A stretch of DNA of 64,000 bases from positions 634,914 to 698,913 of the forward strand of contig MNCI01022386.1 in assembly GCA_015680685.1 (NCBI GenBank), written 5' to 3'. Origin of the DNA: Gnetum montanum (taxonomy: Eukaryota > Streptophyta > Gnetopsida > Gnetales > Gnetaceae). Every line of letters starts with the position of its first letter. The stretch's first letter is position 1. The notes under the pieces were generated by a model. It did no database searches and was not told the DNA's origin. It saw only the letters and a program-made list of their open reading frames with translations. Shown here piece after piece: positions 47,591 to 59,700 of the stretch. The translations under genes were made by a program, and so were the position numbers.

Positions 47591-50500
47591 CTATATGTAG
47601 TATCGCTTCAGATATATATGATTGACAGGGTTTGGTAACTCATTGCCGTCGACATCCGCTAACTTGAATGCTCCGCTACGATACGCATCAGTCACCAAGA
47701 AAGGGCCCTCCCAGTTTGCAGAGAATTTACCTACTGCTCGCGAACAGCCTTGAGAACTAAATCTCCCTTCTTGATCGGACACTACTGAAGATTGTGACGA
47801 TACTTTTCGATTGTATCAAGCGTCTGTATTCACTTCTCTTCTACTGAGTCCAAATCCATAATCCGGGACTCGGTGTGTTGAGCCTCATTTATAATGGTGG
47901 AGAGGACCATTCTCAGAGAAGGAATTTGCAACTCGAGAGGCAGCACTACTTCAGATCCGTAGACTAGGCTATAGGGTGTACTGTTTGTAGCCGTCCTACA
48001 TGTAGTACGATACGCCAATAGCACATAGAGGATTTTTTCGTGCCACCATCTCTTGTTGCTGTCGAGCATCTTCTTGAGCAAATTGATGATGACTTTGTTT
48101 GTTTCTTCAGCTTGACCATTCGCTTGCGGGTAGTAGGGCGAGGAAAAAGATTTTTTAATGCCAAGGCTATCATAGAAGGATTTGGTTTCCGTACTACTAA
48201 ACTGTGGTCCATTGTCAATCACGATAGTCATCGGGAGACCAAATCTGGTTACAATATTATCTAAGATGAAATGGAAAATCTGTTGAGATGTGATCTTCCT
48301 TAAAGGAATAGCTTCTACCCACTTCGTAAAGTACTCAGTTGCGGTAATTATGAAACTATGACCTGCGGAAGATTTCGGCGTGATGGGACCTATGATGTCT
48401 AGTCCCTATCGTTGAAATGGCCATGTTATCTGAGTTGTATGCAACTCTGTAGGTGACACGTGCATAAGGTTTGCATGACGCTGACATGTGTCACAAGTTT
48501 TAACCTTTGTCAGGTAATCCTTTTCCATGCGTGGCCAGTAGTATCCTAAGCGATGGATTTTTAGAGCCATAGCCCGTGGTGCTACGTGTCCTCCGTATAG
48601 TCCCTCGTGAACTTCGCCAACTATATGTTGCGCTTGGTCTTTATTAACACAGGTAAGAAGCACGCCATCAAAAGAGCATCTACAAAGAGTACTGTCTCCT
48701 ATGATGACGTATTACCTAGCCCGCTTGCGGATCGCATCTTTCTGCGCGCGTGTCAATTCAGGCGGTATCTTGCCATGCAAGAGGTAAGTTTTAATGTTGT
48801 CGTACCATTCTGGCGTGCTTTCCTCGAGAAGAGAAGATATTTTCACCGCCTGAATGATAGGATCTGTGCAGTCTGTTATTAATGCAGGACAGGTGTCGAA
48901 CAAGTGTGAGGGTACATTCAAAGCCAGTGTAGCCAGCGCATCGGCCAGCATGTTATCAGCGCATGGCATGTGTTGGGCATCGATGGTCGTGAACTGCTTC
49001 AGAAGATCTTTAGCCTTATCGCAGTAGGGCTGCAAATGTACAGCTTTGCAGGTGTAGACTCCTGTGATCTGATTTATGATGAGCATCGAATCACCCCTAA
49101 TCGCCAAATGTCGAACATCAAGTTCGCTGGCAATTAGTAATCCCCTGAGGAGCCCCTCGTACTCTGCTATGTTGTTCGTACAGGGGAAGGTTAAGTGATA
49201 AGCGTGGAGATGCACATCCTCAGGTGATAGCGTAATAACGGTGGCAGCACTGCCACCTCTGGCGGTTGAAGCTCTGTCGAAATACAACGTCATCTCGGGG
49301 CCTGTCAAGACAGGGCTTAAACTATGTACATGTTCGTCTGGGAACTCAGGCTCTATAGTTACGTGGTTGTTAATTGGTGACGTTACTTACTAGTCAGCTA
49401 TCACTTGGCCTTTCGTAGAAGATTGGCCAATATAATGCAGATCGAATTCTGCCGTGATAGCCTTCTAGTAAGCTATTTTGCTACTTTCGTATAGGTTGTG
49501 CGTAATGGTCCTAAGGATGTTATTTTTGCAGATGATGTTAACTTGGCTACGGAAAAGATAATGTCTACACATTTTTAGCATAAATACTAATGCTAGGAAA
49601 TTACGCTCTACTTCGTTGTACCTCGTTTCGTACGCACATAGAGCATGACTCAAGTAGTAGATGGACACTTCCGACCCATCATCCCTCCTTTGACAGAGTA
49701 ATGTTACTAACGCTACGTCCGAAGTTGCGAGGTAAATGTAAAATGGTAGGTTCCTTTGTGGCGGGAAAACCGTTGGTAAGCGTTGGAGTTCCTGTTTTAG
49801 GCCGTCAAACGCAAGCTGACAATTTTCCGTCCATTCGAAATTAACCCCCTTTTTGAGCAAATGGTGCATAGGGTGTAGCTTGTCGGTTAATCTCGAGATG
49901 AACCAGCGTATAAACTGTAATCGTCCTTGTAACCCGCGTAATTGCTTGAGGTATGTAGGAGGCGTTAACTCGACGATGGCTTTGACCTTATCAGGGTCAA
50001 CTCGTATGCCGGCTTCCGATACCACAAAACCCAGCATGCATCTGGTTTTGACCCCGAATACGCACTTCTTTGGGTTAAGCCGGAGATCGTATTTGGAGCA
50101 TCTTTTGAGGACTAACTCCAGGTCTTCTGAATGATCTTCCAACTTTAAAGATTTAACAACTATATCGTCAACATAGTCATTCAGTCTCCCTAAGAGGTAA
50201 TTGCTAAAGATGTATGTCATGGCTCGTTGATACGTTGCTCTGGCATTTTTCAGGCCAAAAGGCATCATAGTATAGCAAAAGGTGCCCCAGGGCGTCATGA
50301 ACGTTGTTGTCAATTGATGTTCTGGGTTAATGCGAATCTGGTTATAGCTCGAAAAGCCATCCATGAAGGACATAAGCGCATGCCTAGCTGTCGTATCGAC
50401 TAGTTGGTCGATACTCGGTAGTGGGAAGTTATCCTTGATGGTGGCCTTGTTTAAATCTCGGAAGTCTATGCAGATGCGTATGCTTCCGGTCTTCTTTGGG

Positions 50501-51045
50501 ACGACTACAATGTTAGATACCTAATCCAAGTAATCGACCGCACGGATGAAACCAGCCTGATACAATTTGGTGATCTCATCACGCACAGCTAGCGCGATCT
50601 CTAGCTTGATTTTTTGTACCTTTTGCCTAGTTGCTTTAATCTGCGGGTCTAAGATTATGTTATGCTGAATTAACCTGGGATCTAGTCCCGACATATCCTC
50701 GTATGACCATGCAAATACCGTAATGTTGTCTTGCAGGACCTATTTTATAGAATCGTGTGTTTTCTGGTCTAGTAAAGAACTAACCTTAAGCGTTTTGACC
50801 TCACCTTTATGCGTAACGATAGAAACCTCATTGAGGGGGTCTTCGGTTATGTCCCCAGCCTCTAGGTCTAGTGTGCGCGTCGACTATTCTAGCCATTCTG
50901 GGGACGTTTCCGACGTGGCTATGGTTACGTAGTCAAAGGGAGGGTTAATTTCTACTAGCGTAGGGTCGAATTGCCTAACTACCCTCCCGTATGGGCCTGT
51001 CAAGGTTAGAGGTGCCGAAAATGTTGCGTCCATTTGCTGATCATC
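47591..51045 (-). pseudogene. pol: reverse transcriptase, two RNase H domains and integrase of the Tat element
   Basis: The frame opens at 51045 after a splice acceptor and stays in one register to about 47830, broken only by stops. RT (about 50690-49780) has FPLPSIDQLVD, SFMDGFSSYNQI, and the catalytic YVDDIVVKS. The first RNase H follows to about 49465 with IYYLSHALCAYETRY. The second, archaeal-type RNase H (49308-48880) has LYFDRAS, TNNIAEYEGLL, GDSMLI and ADALATLA. Integrase has the HHCC finger (VHEGLYGGH then CDTC, 48640-48480), GLDIIGP, VIDNGPQF and NGQAEE (the D, D, E residues), and a C-terminal part with NWEGPFLVT at 47782-47591, reached by a frame shift. Stops include TAG at the conserved Trp before GLDIIGP. 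All catalytic residues I looked for are present. Confidence 0.9.
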
Positions 51046-51060
51046 CTGCAAAATCGCCAA
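51046..51060 (-). promoter_or_regulatory. Candidate 3' splice site before the RT frame (sense strand)
   Basis: The minus strand reads GGCGATTTTGCAG, then GATGATCAGCAAATGGACGC. The open pol frame (residues DDQQMDATFSAPL) begins exactly at the G after CAG. In Ogre elements an intron between protease and RT is established. A matching donor near the protease end (56270-56500) was not settled. Confidence 0.5.
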
Positions 51061-51458
51061 ATGCGTAAATGATTAGGAGAGAGCATGACGTGGTGTTGTC
51101 AAACGTGGAAAGCTAACTGAATTTTGAATATTGTAAACAGGCTATAATTAATGCTACCTAATTACGAGGTGATAAGATGTAGTAGTTTAACGTCATTTCA
51201 GACAGTGGCGCATGCGATATTTGCTGCATTAATACCTTGATTTTCGGGTTCCGTTTTAGGAAAGTCCCGCTGAAATCGGATATCAAGTCGGCGATTCTCG
51301 CATATAAGTAAGTAGTTTTCGGTGAGAACGGGCTACTGGCTGTCACGAATTCAAATTCCTAACTGTTACGAAGTGAGAGAAACAGGAGCAGAAGGTTGGA
51401 ACGTGTAATTTGCGAAGGCATAAACGTGTGAAGCTGTGAAGGTTTTGAAATTGTGACA

Positions 51459-54400
51459 ATGGTGCCTAAAGCGAAAAGGAAGAACACGAAATTGGCTAAG
51501 ATCGACGAGGTGCAAGAGAATTTGGAGTGCGCTTCGCAGGCAGTGGTCGAAGTAAGGGACCCTACACCCTTGAACCGGTAGACCATCTCTTGCGTATTTG
51601 TGCTATTCTAGCAGTGTTTATTGTTGTAGCGTTGTTCGCGTAAATGAGGGTTTTAGACTATGGACCTCGCATTAAGACGAGGGTTTAATGGGGTTGCGTC
51701 TATCACCGTTGTCAAGGACAAACCTTGCGCTGTTGCAAGGGTTTGGGTGATTTCGGCATGGATAACTAAGCGTAATTTGTAGGTTTTCCATATTTAATCA
51801 CGCAAATGTGAATCCAGATGTTGATCTATGTATTGCGTTTTCTATACAGTATTATGCTAAAGCCTGTCTTAATCGTGTTAGACATCGTTGGGGTTTTGTG
51901 CTACATAAACCCGATCGTGCCTAATGTCCCTCTTCCGCAAACTCGGTTGCATGGGAGGGCCATATGGTTTCGAAAGGGTGTGCTGGAGTTTCTGCAGTTC
52001 TTACTGCATAACTACAACGTTATTATATGGTCTAATTTGTCAGGAAATATTGCTGGTGCCATTTTGGAGCACCTGTTAGTGGGTTCCGCGCAGGGGATCT
52101 TAGCTTTCTTGACAGACGGAGCCATTGATACTGGACGTCCCGAGGACCAAGAACTTAGTGCCCGAGGTTTGAGGTTCTTAAGTTGGATCTGAGAAATGGC
52201 CCAGTTTAGTTGCTACCACGCATATAACACTCTGTTCGCGGCTCGCCATGTCTCGACCTACTTCCAGAACCCAGTAGGCACTGTGCATTATTCAGGCGGG
52301 TAAGTAGTTTTGTTGACTGTATTTTTGTTATATGTCTATTGTCTGGGTTTTGCAAAGCATAAGATAAGCCTATGTGGTATGGTACAGGTTTTTTATTCAT
52401 GAGAATAGGTTAGTAGGAGATGGTGATACGTTGTCATGGACCGAAATGGCAATAAAGGCGTTTACCTCAACTAGCAATGTACGCGCTAGTGTGATGGGGC
52501 AGATCGGCTTCGACATTCATGAGTACCCCACCCGCTATGCTGACATTTTCGAGAATTGCCAGAATCTCGGGTGGCTACATGATGACTAGACCTTGGATCT
52601 GCTCCTTACCGTTGAGGACGTGCAGATGAACCTTCCTCCATTTCTTTTGCCATTTGGACCTGGTAAAACTACTACGTATTCTATTGTTGCGTGGTGTAGT
52701 TGTGAATTATGAACATTGCATCATAATTTTTTCGTTTGACCTGTGTCTTACGTTGTTCAGTCACAGAATCCCGGGAGATTACCCTTACAATTTCCGGCCG
52801 CAAGGTCAATATCGTCCTCTTCCGCTACGGCGACATCAAGGATGCACAACGCTGGCTCGGCCACGCGGCGGCCCTAGTTGGGGTGGTCACCAAGATCCGA
52901 GAAGCAAGGCTAATGCATTTATTTTTAGCCGCACCTCCTGATGTCCCCGCCAGTGAAATGCTAACCTTGGTTAACTCCTTCAGCGAAAAGGCAGAGCGTT
53001 TTTGCACGCGCGTGCATCACGTACGTGTAAGTTTTGACATTGACGCTAAGCTCTTTGCAGACCTTTTTGGCATCCCCTGTGATGGCCTTCCCATAGACGA
53101 GAAGGCGAAGAGGAGTCTCGACTGCCAAAAGTGGCTAGAGGAGGGGGTAAGGGTCAAGAAGGAGCCTAAAGGGATTCCTTGTGAAAGAATCAAACTAGGA
53201 ATCACCAAGACAGTTTATCCCCTTTTCCGGGCTCGGACTTTCCCCAAAACGCTCTCGCAAGGGAAGTTCTTTTCCATAGAGCAGACCCGTATTATGCGGG
53301 AGGTTCTGGAAGAAGGGACCCAGTTCAATTGGGCAAGCTATTTTGCCGAGGGACTACGCACTGAGATGATCAGGCTTTGTAAGAAGCTCGAGTCTCGTTT
53401 CAATGTGCATTATGCCTTCTTCATAGCCTGCCTTCAGCATTTTGCTGAGTTTTTGGTTGTCCAAAGGAATGGGGTCTGGGTGCAACAAGACTGAGACCAG
53501 CTATCTAAACCTTGGATTACACATATCCTCAGCACTACCTGTGGACAGGATCCTCCGAAAGGGATTGGGGAATCTCTGTTTATAACGACCAGAGGTTTGG
53601 CGGCATCTCGACTGTGAGGCCCCGACAGTGTAGGCGAGATAATGCCTACTTACACTGGCGATGCCTCACGAGGGAAATGTTTGGCGGCGAAAATTGTAGA
53701 ACCCTCAGCTCGGCGCAAAAGGCTTCTTTTAACTAAGGCCTCTGTGGAACCTGAAAGCAATACAAGATGAACTGTGGAAGCTAGGGTTCAACGGAGTAAG
53801 CCTCCACTTGGTAAGTGTGAAGGAGATGTATTGAACACTATATTATGCAATGTTTACTTAGAATATTTGGAATGATATATTAAGAGTATTGTGATATGAC
53901 CAGTGAAAATTACAGAGCAGCTGACCCCTGAAACAGGGGCAGTGATACTAAGTCATGGGGAAGGGGCCCCAGTTTTAGAAAAAGAGGCCCCAACTATTAG
54001 AGTGAGCTGTGCACAGACCCTTGTACGTGAGGAGGCCCCAGCTGTTGGAACCAGCTATGCATAGACTCATGTGCGTGAAGAGGAGAAGGAGGCGGAAGAT
54101 GTTGGTGAGGTTGCCACTGTCACCGGTAGAGGTAATGAGTGTATTGGAAATTTTGCAGAGTTCTGTTAATAATTAGAGTTTCTAACTTGACTACGCTACA
54201 GGAGAAGAGGATGCATCCACGTCTATTGCTGTGAGCAGAGCGTGGAGAGACTTTCCTGATAAGTTTGCCTTCATGGAGGGCATTGTCAGTGATATGATCG
54301 AGCACCTCGAGCGCATCGATCCTGAAGCTGGTACACTGTAGTTATAAAAGGTGTATTTTATTGTACAGTAGTAATATGTCATATATATTGACCATGTTTG

Positions 54401-55539
54401 CTGTTAGGAGCTCGCCTTCGATGGGATCCAACGGAGCCCATTGATTTGGACACAGTGGAGCCTCCATCAGATGGGGCAGTCGTGCCACGTCACATTTATG
54501 AAGAGATGCATAAATGTGCATTATTCTCGACTCGCTCCTTATGGGAGAGTAAAGGCGTGAATGAAAACCTCTGGAAAAGGCTGCAGAGATCATATTAGAA
54601 GATTGACTCTCTGACCAAAGAGGTCGGAGACCTGAAGTCACGATGCAAATTCCTACAAGCGCGGGAGATGGGTGACGAGGACTGGCGTACTGCTGTTATT
54701 GACTACTCCCGTTATTGGACCGCCATAAAAAATAGCGTACAAACCAGTCGGGCGTTGGTAGAGCAGTGGATGCAGATAGAGCTCCTAGCTCAGAAAAGCC
54801 AAGACTGGAGGGATTATTGCACAAGTGTGCAAGAGTGGGGGTAGAAGGAAAAGAACCATAAACATTTGTATAAGCGAGAAAGCATCGCTTATCGTCAACA
54901 TTATTGTGATTCTGTCGTTGAAGCCCAATCCTTGCGAGTCTTCCTGGACGTCATTGGGGCATCTGAAGTCTTCAAGAAGTTTCAAGAGCAGGTGACTGTA
55001 AGTGCGTCCCCGGAAAGGGAGATGACTCTCCCCGGGGGCCAGACTACGATCCCTACTTTCTTCCCTGACCCGCCTCGCTGGACTAGCATGGAGAAAGGGA
55101 AGGTGAAGGCTGGAGCTGCCTTGGAAGATGATGTGTGGTCAGACCTAACTGAGGAGGAAATTATGAAGCGCCTGTGGGCCGGCCTAGAAAAGCTTCCTTT
55201 TGCTGCGGAAGCAGGGCCATCGCGAGTAAGTTTAATCATGGCTAAGTCTAAATTTTCCTATTGTTTTGTCAAGTTTTGTCTTGCTAATATGTTTTCTATA
55301 TCTAGGTGCCCGAAGGGGATAGAGAAGACGAGCAAGCTGAGGAGCAAGCATAGGAAGAGGAGCGTAGTAATGAAGAGTGTCCCCCTATGGAGCCGGTGCC
55401 AAAGCAAGGATCTCATGAAGAGGAAATTCCTCATGAAGGAATACTTCACAGAAGAGAAGGTCCACTAGAGGATGATCCATTAGGGCTAGAGCTGGACTTA
55501 AGAGATACTGGTGACAGTGGCATTAGGGGAGATGCGTAA
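51459..55539 (+). pseudogene. Antisense eight-exon gene inside the Tat element, decayed by nonsense changes
   Basis: Exons 51459-51577, 51850-52299, 52388-52662, 52761-53810, 53904-54125, 54202-54330, 54408-55225 and 55306-55539. All seven introns are GT-AG (72-272 bases), every junction keeps phase, and the sum is 3,297 bases, exactly 1,099 codons ending in TAA. Exon 1 gives a basic start (MVPKAKRKNTK). Exon 2 resembles an FCP1/NIF-type phosphatase fold (PVLIVLDIVGVL, RKGVLEFL, VIIWSNLS), with the second catalytic Asp replaced by Val. Exons 3-4 form a globular part. Exon 5 is acidic, with an internal repeat. Exon 7 is helical and coiled-coil-like. Exon 8 is an acidic tail. Nine in-frame stops (52190, 52587, 53492, 53615, 53768, 54062, 54596, 54842, 55351) are all TGA or TAG; no frameshift is seen. 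The first donor (CG|GTAGAC) is weak. Function unknown. Confidence 0.65.
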
Positions 55540-55730
55540 TTGTGGTTTACGCATGGTTTTATTGATTGGAATCAACAATGGTTATGCTAATGACTGGAAG
55601 ACTAGCTACGAGATTTTTGTGGTAATTTTAAATGCTATTCATTTTTGTTTTGTCTTTTGCATTTTTATCTGCAAAGCGTAAGCATAATTATTAAGGATTT
55701 TTCCTAAGTTATGACGATGGAATGGAAGAG

Positions 55731-55950
55731 CTAGTTTAAGGCCATTGCGGGCCATATGTGTAAACTGGGGACTAGTTTTAGGCCATTGCGAGCCACTGCT
55801 AGCGTTTGTGTAATTCGGAACTAGTTTTAGGCCATTGCGAGCTGTCATAGGAGTCTGCGTAAACTGGAAATTAGTTTAAGGCCGTTGTGGGCCATGGCTA
55901 GTTTAAGGCCATTGCAGGCCATAACTAGTTTAAGGCCATTGTGGGCCCTT
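55731..55950. repeat. Tandem array 2 in the Tat element (6 units)
   Basis: Six units opening ACTAGTTT(T/A)AGGCCATTGCGGGCC, spaced 24 to 57 bases apart. They lie between the end of the antisense gene and the protease. The unit shares its frame, (G/A)CTAGTTTTA-x-G-x-C-x-T-x-GCGG, with tandem array 1 eight kilobases away. Confidence 0.8.
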
Positions 55951-56277
55951 TGCGTAATATAGGAAGCGTAAATGATGACAATATACAAATCTGCATAATT
56001 AGGCTAAAGTGATTAAGCAACATGAATAGCGTACATAAAAGAAATCCAATAGCGTAAAGAGATGGCAAGCGTAAAAATTGAAAACTTTTATAGCGTAAAT
56101 ATGTATTGAATGAAAAACGGACTGCTAAATGCAAACGGCGATAGCTGATAAAAACGTGATAATGTGCGTAAATGCCATTCTTCAACCATCAATCCTCAGT
56201 TGTCTCTTAATGGCCTTCACGTTGAGTGTTGTGTAAGGGCGGGGGGATTTACGATCTAACTCCCCTACGCCGCCATC

Positions 56278-56745
56278 CTAAAATGGCAGGTTGGCCCAAG
56301 CTAGACTGTCATCCTTAGTGTCGATTTGTTGAGGGATTTGGGGATAGGTTTGATCATCCGATGTTTCTATCTCTGAACCCCGTTCTTCTTCAATGTTGTT
56401 GACAGTCCTGGGGGTGATTTCATCACCGCGTATTACAACCTCCCCTCCAGTGTAGGGTAGGTATATCTCTTGGTGTATCAGTGATGAAACCGCCCTCAGC
56501 TGGGCTAACCATGACCTTCCTAAGATCAAGTTGAATCCAGGCATCTCCTCTACGACTAGGAATGTGGCCTCTGTTGGGAATTGATCTCCTACCACAAATT
56601 TGATACGGACCATCCCTTTGACCTGAACCCTTGCCCCATTGAATGATTTTACGCAAGCTATCGTCGTGGGAGTGATCTGGTCGACCAGACCCAACCTATC
56701 CACGATGGAATAAGGAATGACGTTTGTAGCTACGCCATCGTTCAC
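56278..56745 (-). CDS. Retropepsin-like aspartic protease of the Tat element
   Basis: A minus-strand frame of 155 codons, in the same register as the gag frame upstream. It holds NDGVATNVIPYSIVDRLGL, where the catalytic Asp is kept and the usual Asp-Gly-Gly-Ala reads Asp-Gly-Val-Ala. Later comes the conserved hydrophobic-G block FNLILGRSWLAQLRAV. The frame ends with a TAG at 56278, followed by noncoding sequence, so pol needs splicing or another route. It would cut the gag-pol precursor inside particles. The Val in place of Gly next to the active site may lower activity. Confidence 0.8.
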   Translation of the reverse strand: MNDGVATNVIPYSIVDRLGLVDQITPTTIACVKSFNGARVQVKGMVRIKFVVGDQFPTEATFLVVEEMPGFNLILGRSWLAQLRAVSSLIHQEIYLPYTGGEVVIRGDEITPRTVNNIEEERGSEIETSDDQTYPQIPQQIDTKDDSLAWANLPF

Positions 56746-59700
56746 GTGTACCCTCCAGATTCAATACTGACCGACCCGAATGGTGATGAACATGGGTTCA
56801 GTTGTCACCTAACCTTTCTCAGGATCGTCTTTGATAGACTCATCATGAAAGGTCAGCGAGGTAGGCCTAGATTGCTCAGCTTCGGAAGGAAACATGACAG
56901 CATATATCGCTTCCTCCTCCATTGGCAAGCTTTCATTCACAGATATGGATGTAAGCATGCAGACCATAGCCTCACGGTGTTCCTGGGACGTCATAAGCAG
57001 GTCATAGAGGCTCAGTGTTGTATTTTTTTGTTTGAGAGCCTGTTTGACCTGCGTAAATGCATTGAGGAGGTCCTTCTCTTGGCTGGGTTGTTTATCTCCC
57101 TTGTCCTCTTCCATTCGGCCCAAGAGATGAATCTCCTGAGGTGGAACGGTGTCGATCGGGGGGTTGTTCTTTTTCTTGCCAAGAGGAGGTGGTTGCGTTT
57201 CCGCATCTTTATTCTGTTTCTGAGGTACAGGCAAAGGCACAGAGGCCAGGGACCTAGGCTTAGGGAAGCCGAGCGTAAAATTATCTTTCGTCACGTTAAC
57301 ATATGTGTCCTCTCCCTTTCGCTTGTCAGGTGATGGTTGAAGATTTTGGTTAGAGGTCTGCCCCTGCCTGGGAGGAGTAGCCGGTGGTTTTGGCACCCTA
57401 ATGATGAAGGGTGCCCTAGGCATGGGCGCAGACGAGGCCACGGCTTGGCTGTTGCTACGTGGTTGAGCGGCATTCTAAGAAGGTGCACGAATGATAAAAG
57501 GTGGCTTTGAGACATCACTAGCTGTCGATGAAAGGCTTCCCCCCTGTTGTGAGTTGGTAGGTACACGCAAAACAAAAGGTTGTTTGGGTGGTACTTTCCT
57601 CTCACTGTCCGTACTCACTACGTTGATCGTGAAAGATGCGTCGTTTGCATTCAGCAGATCCTTATATACGTGCAACGCTTAGTTTTCCGAACGCGTTGGA
57701 TTACTGCCATCTAATTTTAAATGACCATCGTCGATCATGCGTTGAATGTCGTCTTTCAACACCCAGCAGTAATCCGTGTCATGACCACACAGCTAGTGGT
57801 AGTCACAGAAATGGTCCAGCCTGAAAGATTTTGGAATTGGTGGCTCGTTAGGCAGGGCTAAAGAAAGATTCTTCAGTAGTTCACAATGACGTCTGTGACG
57901 CTTTAGAGCTTCTTCAGATACCCTTTTGGGTTGAATGTATCTAGCCCCTAACAATTATTTCAACAATTCTGAATGTTTTACAGGCAGGGCTGTATACTTT
58001 GAGAGGTCTTTACGCTCAAAGTTTGGTTTTGGCTGGGGAGAGCTTTCAAGGGCAGCTGTGTCCTGGCTAGTGCTACCTGCATTGGCCATGGTCTTAGGAG
58101 GCACGGTAGGTGCCTTCTTGTTCTTGTTCTTTGCGCCTTCAGCCAGCGCAGCGACTGTCGTTGTTGTCGCTTTGCCTTTGTCCTTGCCTTTGTTGTGTGC
58201 GTTTTTGTAGGCGACATATGCCAGGTCTTTGCTGGACTCCGTAGCATCTTGAATGCTTCTAATCTAAGCAAAGGCTTGATATAAGGAGTTTGGGGAAAGG
58301 TAATATAGCTTTGACTTGATAAAGTCATTGACTGCTCCTTTGAAGATGGCCAGTAAATGTGAGTCTGCGATTGGTTCACGGATTTCATTCAAAGTAGAAT
58401 TCCAGTGCTGTATGAACTTCTGGACTGGTTCGAGAGGATCTTGTTTCACTCCCATGAGTTGATCTAACGTGACTTCTGGCTTTAATTTGTATTTAAAGTG
58501 AGTTACGAATTGTGTCAGAAGCTCTTCCAAGGTTGAAATGGAAGAGCGTGGGAGGGCTCGATACCAATCTAGAGCTTTCCCTATCAAAGAAATAGCAAAG
58601 ACTCTGATAATCGTGTGAGGCCACTACTGCAATAACAAGGATTCAGATCTAAAAGTGACCAAGTGAGCATTAGGATCCCCCTCCCCATTATACTTGGTAA
58701 AATAAGGTAAGGACATCCCAGGTGGCAACCACAACATGGGGACTGCTGGATTAATGGGATCATCTTGGTAAAATTCCATGATCTATACAGTGTCTGAGCT
58801 AGCGGCCTTAAGACGCCTTACCTTCTCTGTGAGGGTTTGAATTAGTAGAAAGGCTTGATCCAGACCTGTTGCTGGAGGTGTCTATGTAGGAAGAGCAGGG
58901 GGCTGACCTGGGAAAGCAGGACCAGGTGGTGGAAATGATGGGATGGTTTGGCTAGTAGATGGTGGGGCGGGGATCCCTGTAGGCAGGGGGGCCTGTGAAG
59001 ACCACCATCCACCAGTTTGGGAAGAAAGATTGGCCACCGCCGGCTGCATGGGATAAGGATAGGGATATTGCGGGTTCACCTGTGGAATATGCGTTGCGGG
59101 TGCCACTGAGGGTTGCACACCGTACACCACAGACTGGTTGTGTTGTGCCGCAGGGTAGGTCCACTGACTCGTGGCCAGCTGTTGAACAGGTATCTGTGGC
59201 TGCACGACGGCGGTGATCTACTAGGTTGGAGGGGGCGGCAAAGATAAGGTTTGTATCGGGCGAGTTGTGGATATGGTTTGGGGTTGGATCTGCGGAATGA
59301 AATGGGGCACGGTGGCTGCTGGAACCACCATCGGAATGCTGAGTACACGTGGTGATGAGACCGCCCCCATGTTATTGTGGGGTACTTGCACTTGCAGCCC
59401 AGATGGCTGCACAGTGGCTTGTGGAATGATGGGGACATGTGTTTGTGCAGTCATGGCTGGATTGAGCGAGGAGGCCTCTCCGTTAAGAGGGAATAATGGG
59501 TTGACGTAAGTATGGGAACTAAGAGTGTGATACGAATGCTCAGACTTCTGTCATCATCTTCTTCCTCCCCATTCTGGGGTTCTGTCATAGACCGTGCAGC
59601 CTGGCTCTTAGCCATGACCAACTGTGTTATAATTTCATGTTGCTGGTCTGTTAAAGGGATGATGTCATAGGCTGTTGGGGCGAAATCCTGGCCCCCTCGA

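Noticed and set aside
56746-57333. A 195-codon plus-strand frame antisense to gag
   Set aside because: The minus strand in the same place reads as gag with recognisable repeats (PFIIRVP) in register with the protease. The plus frame has no splice links to the antisense gene and is a shadow.
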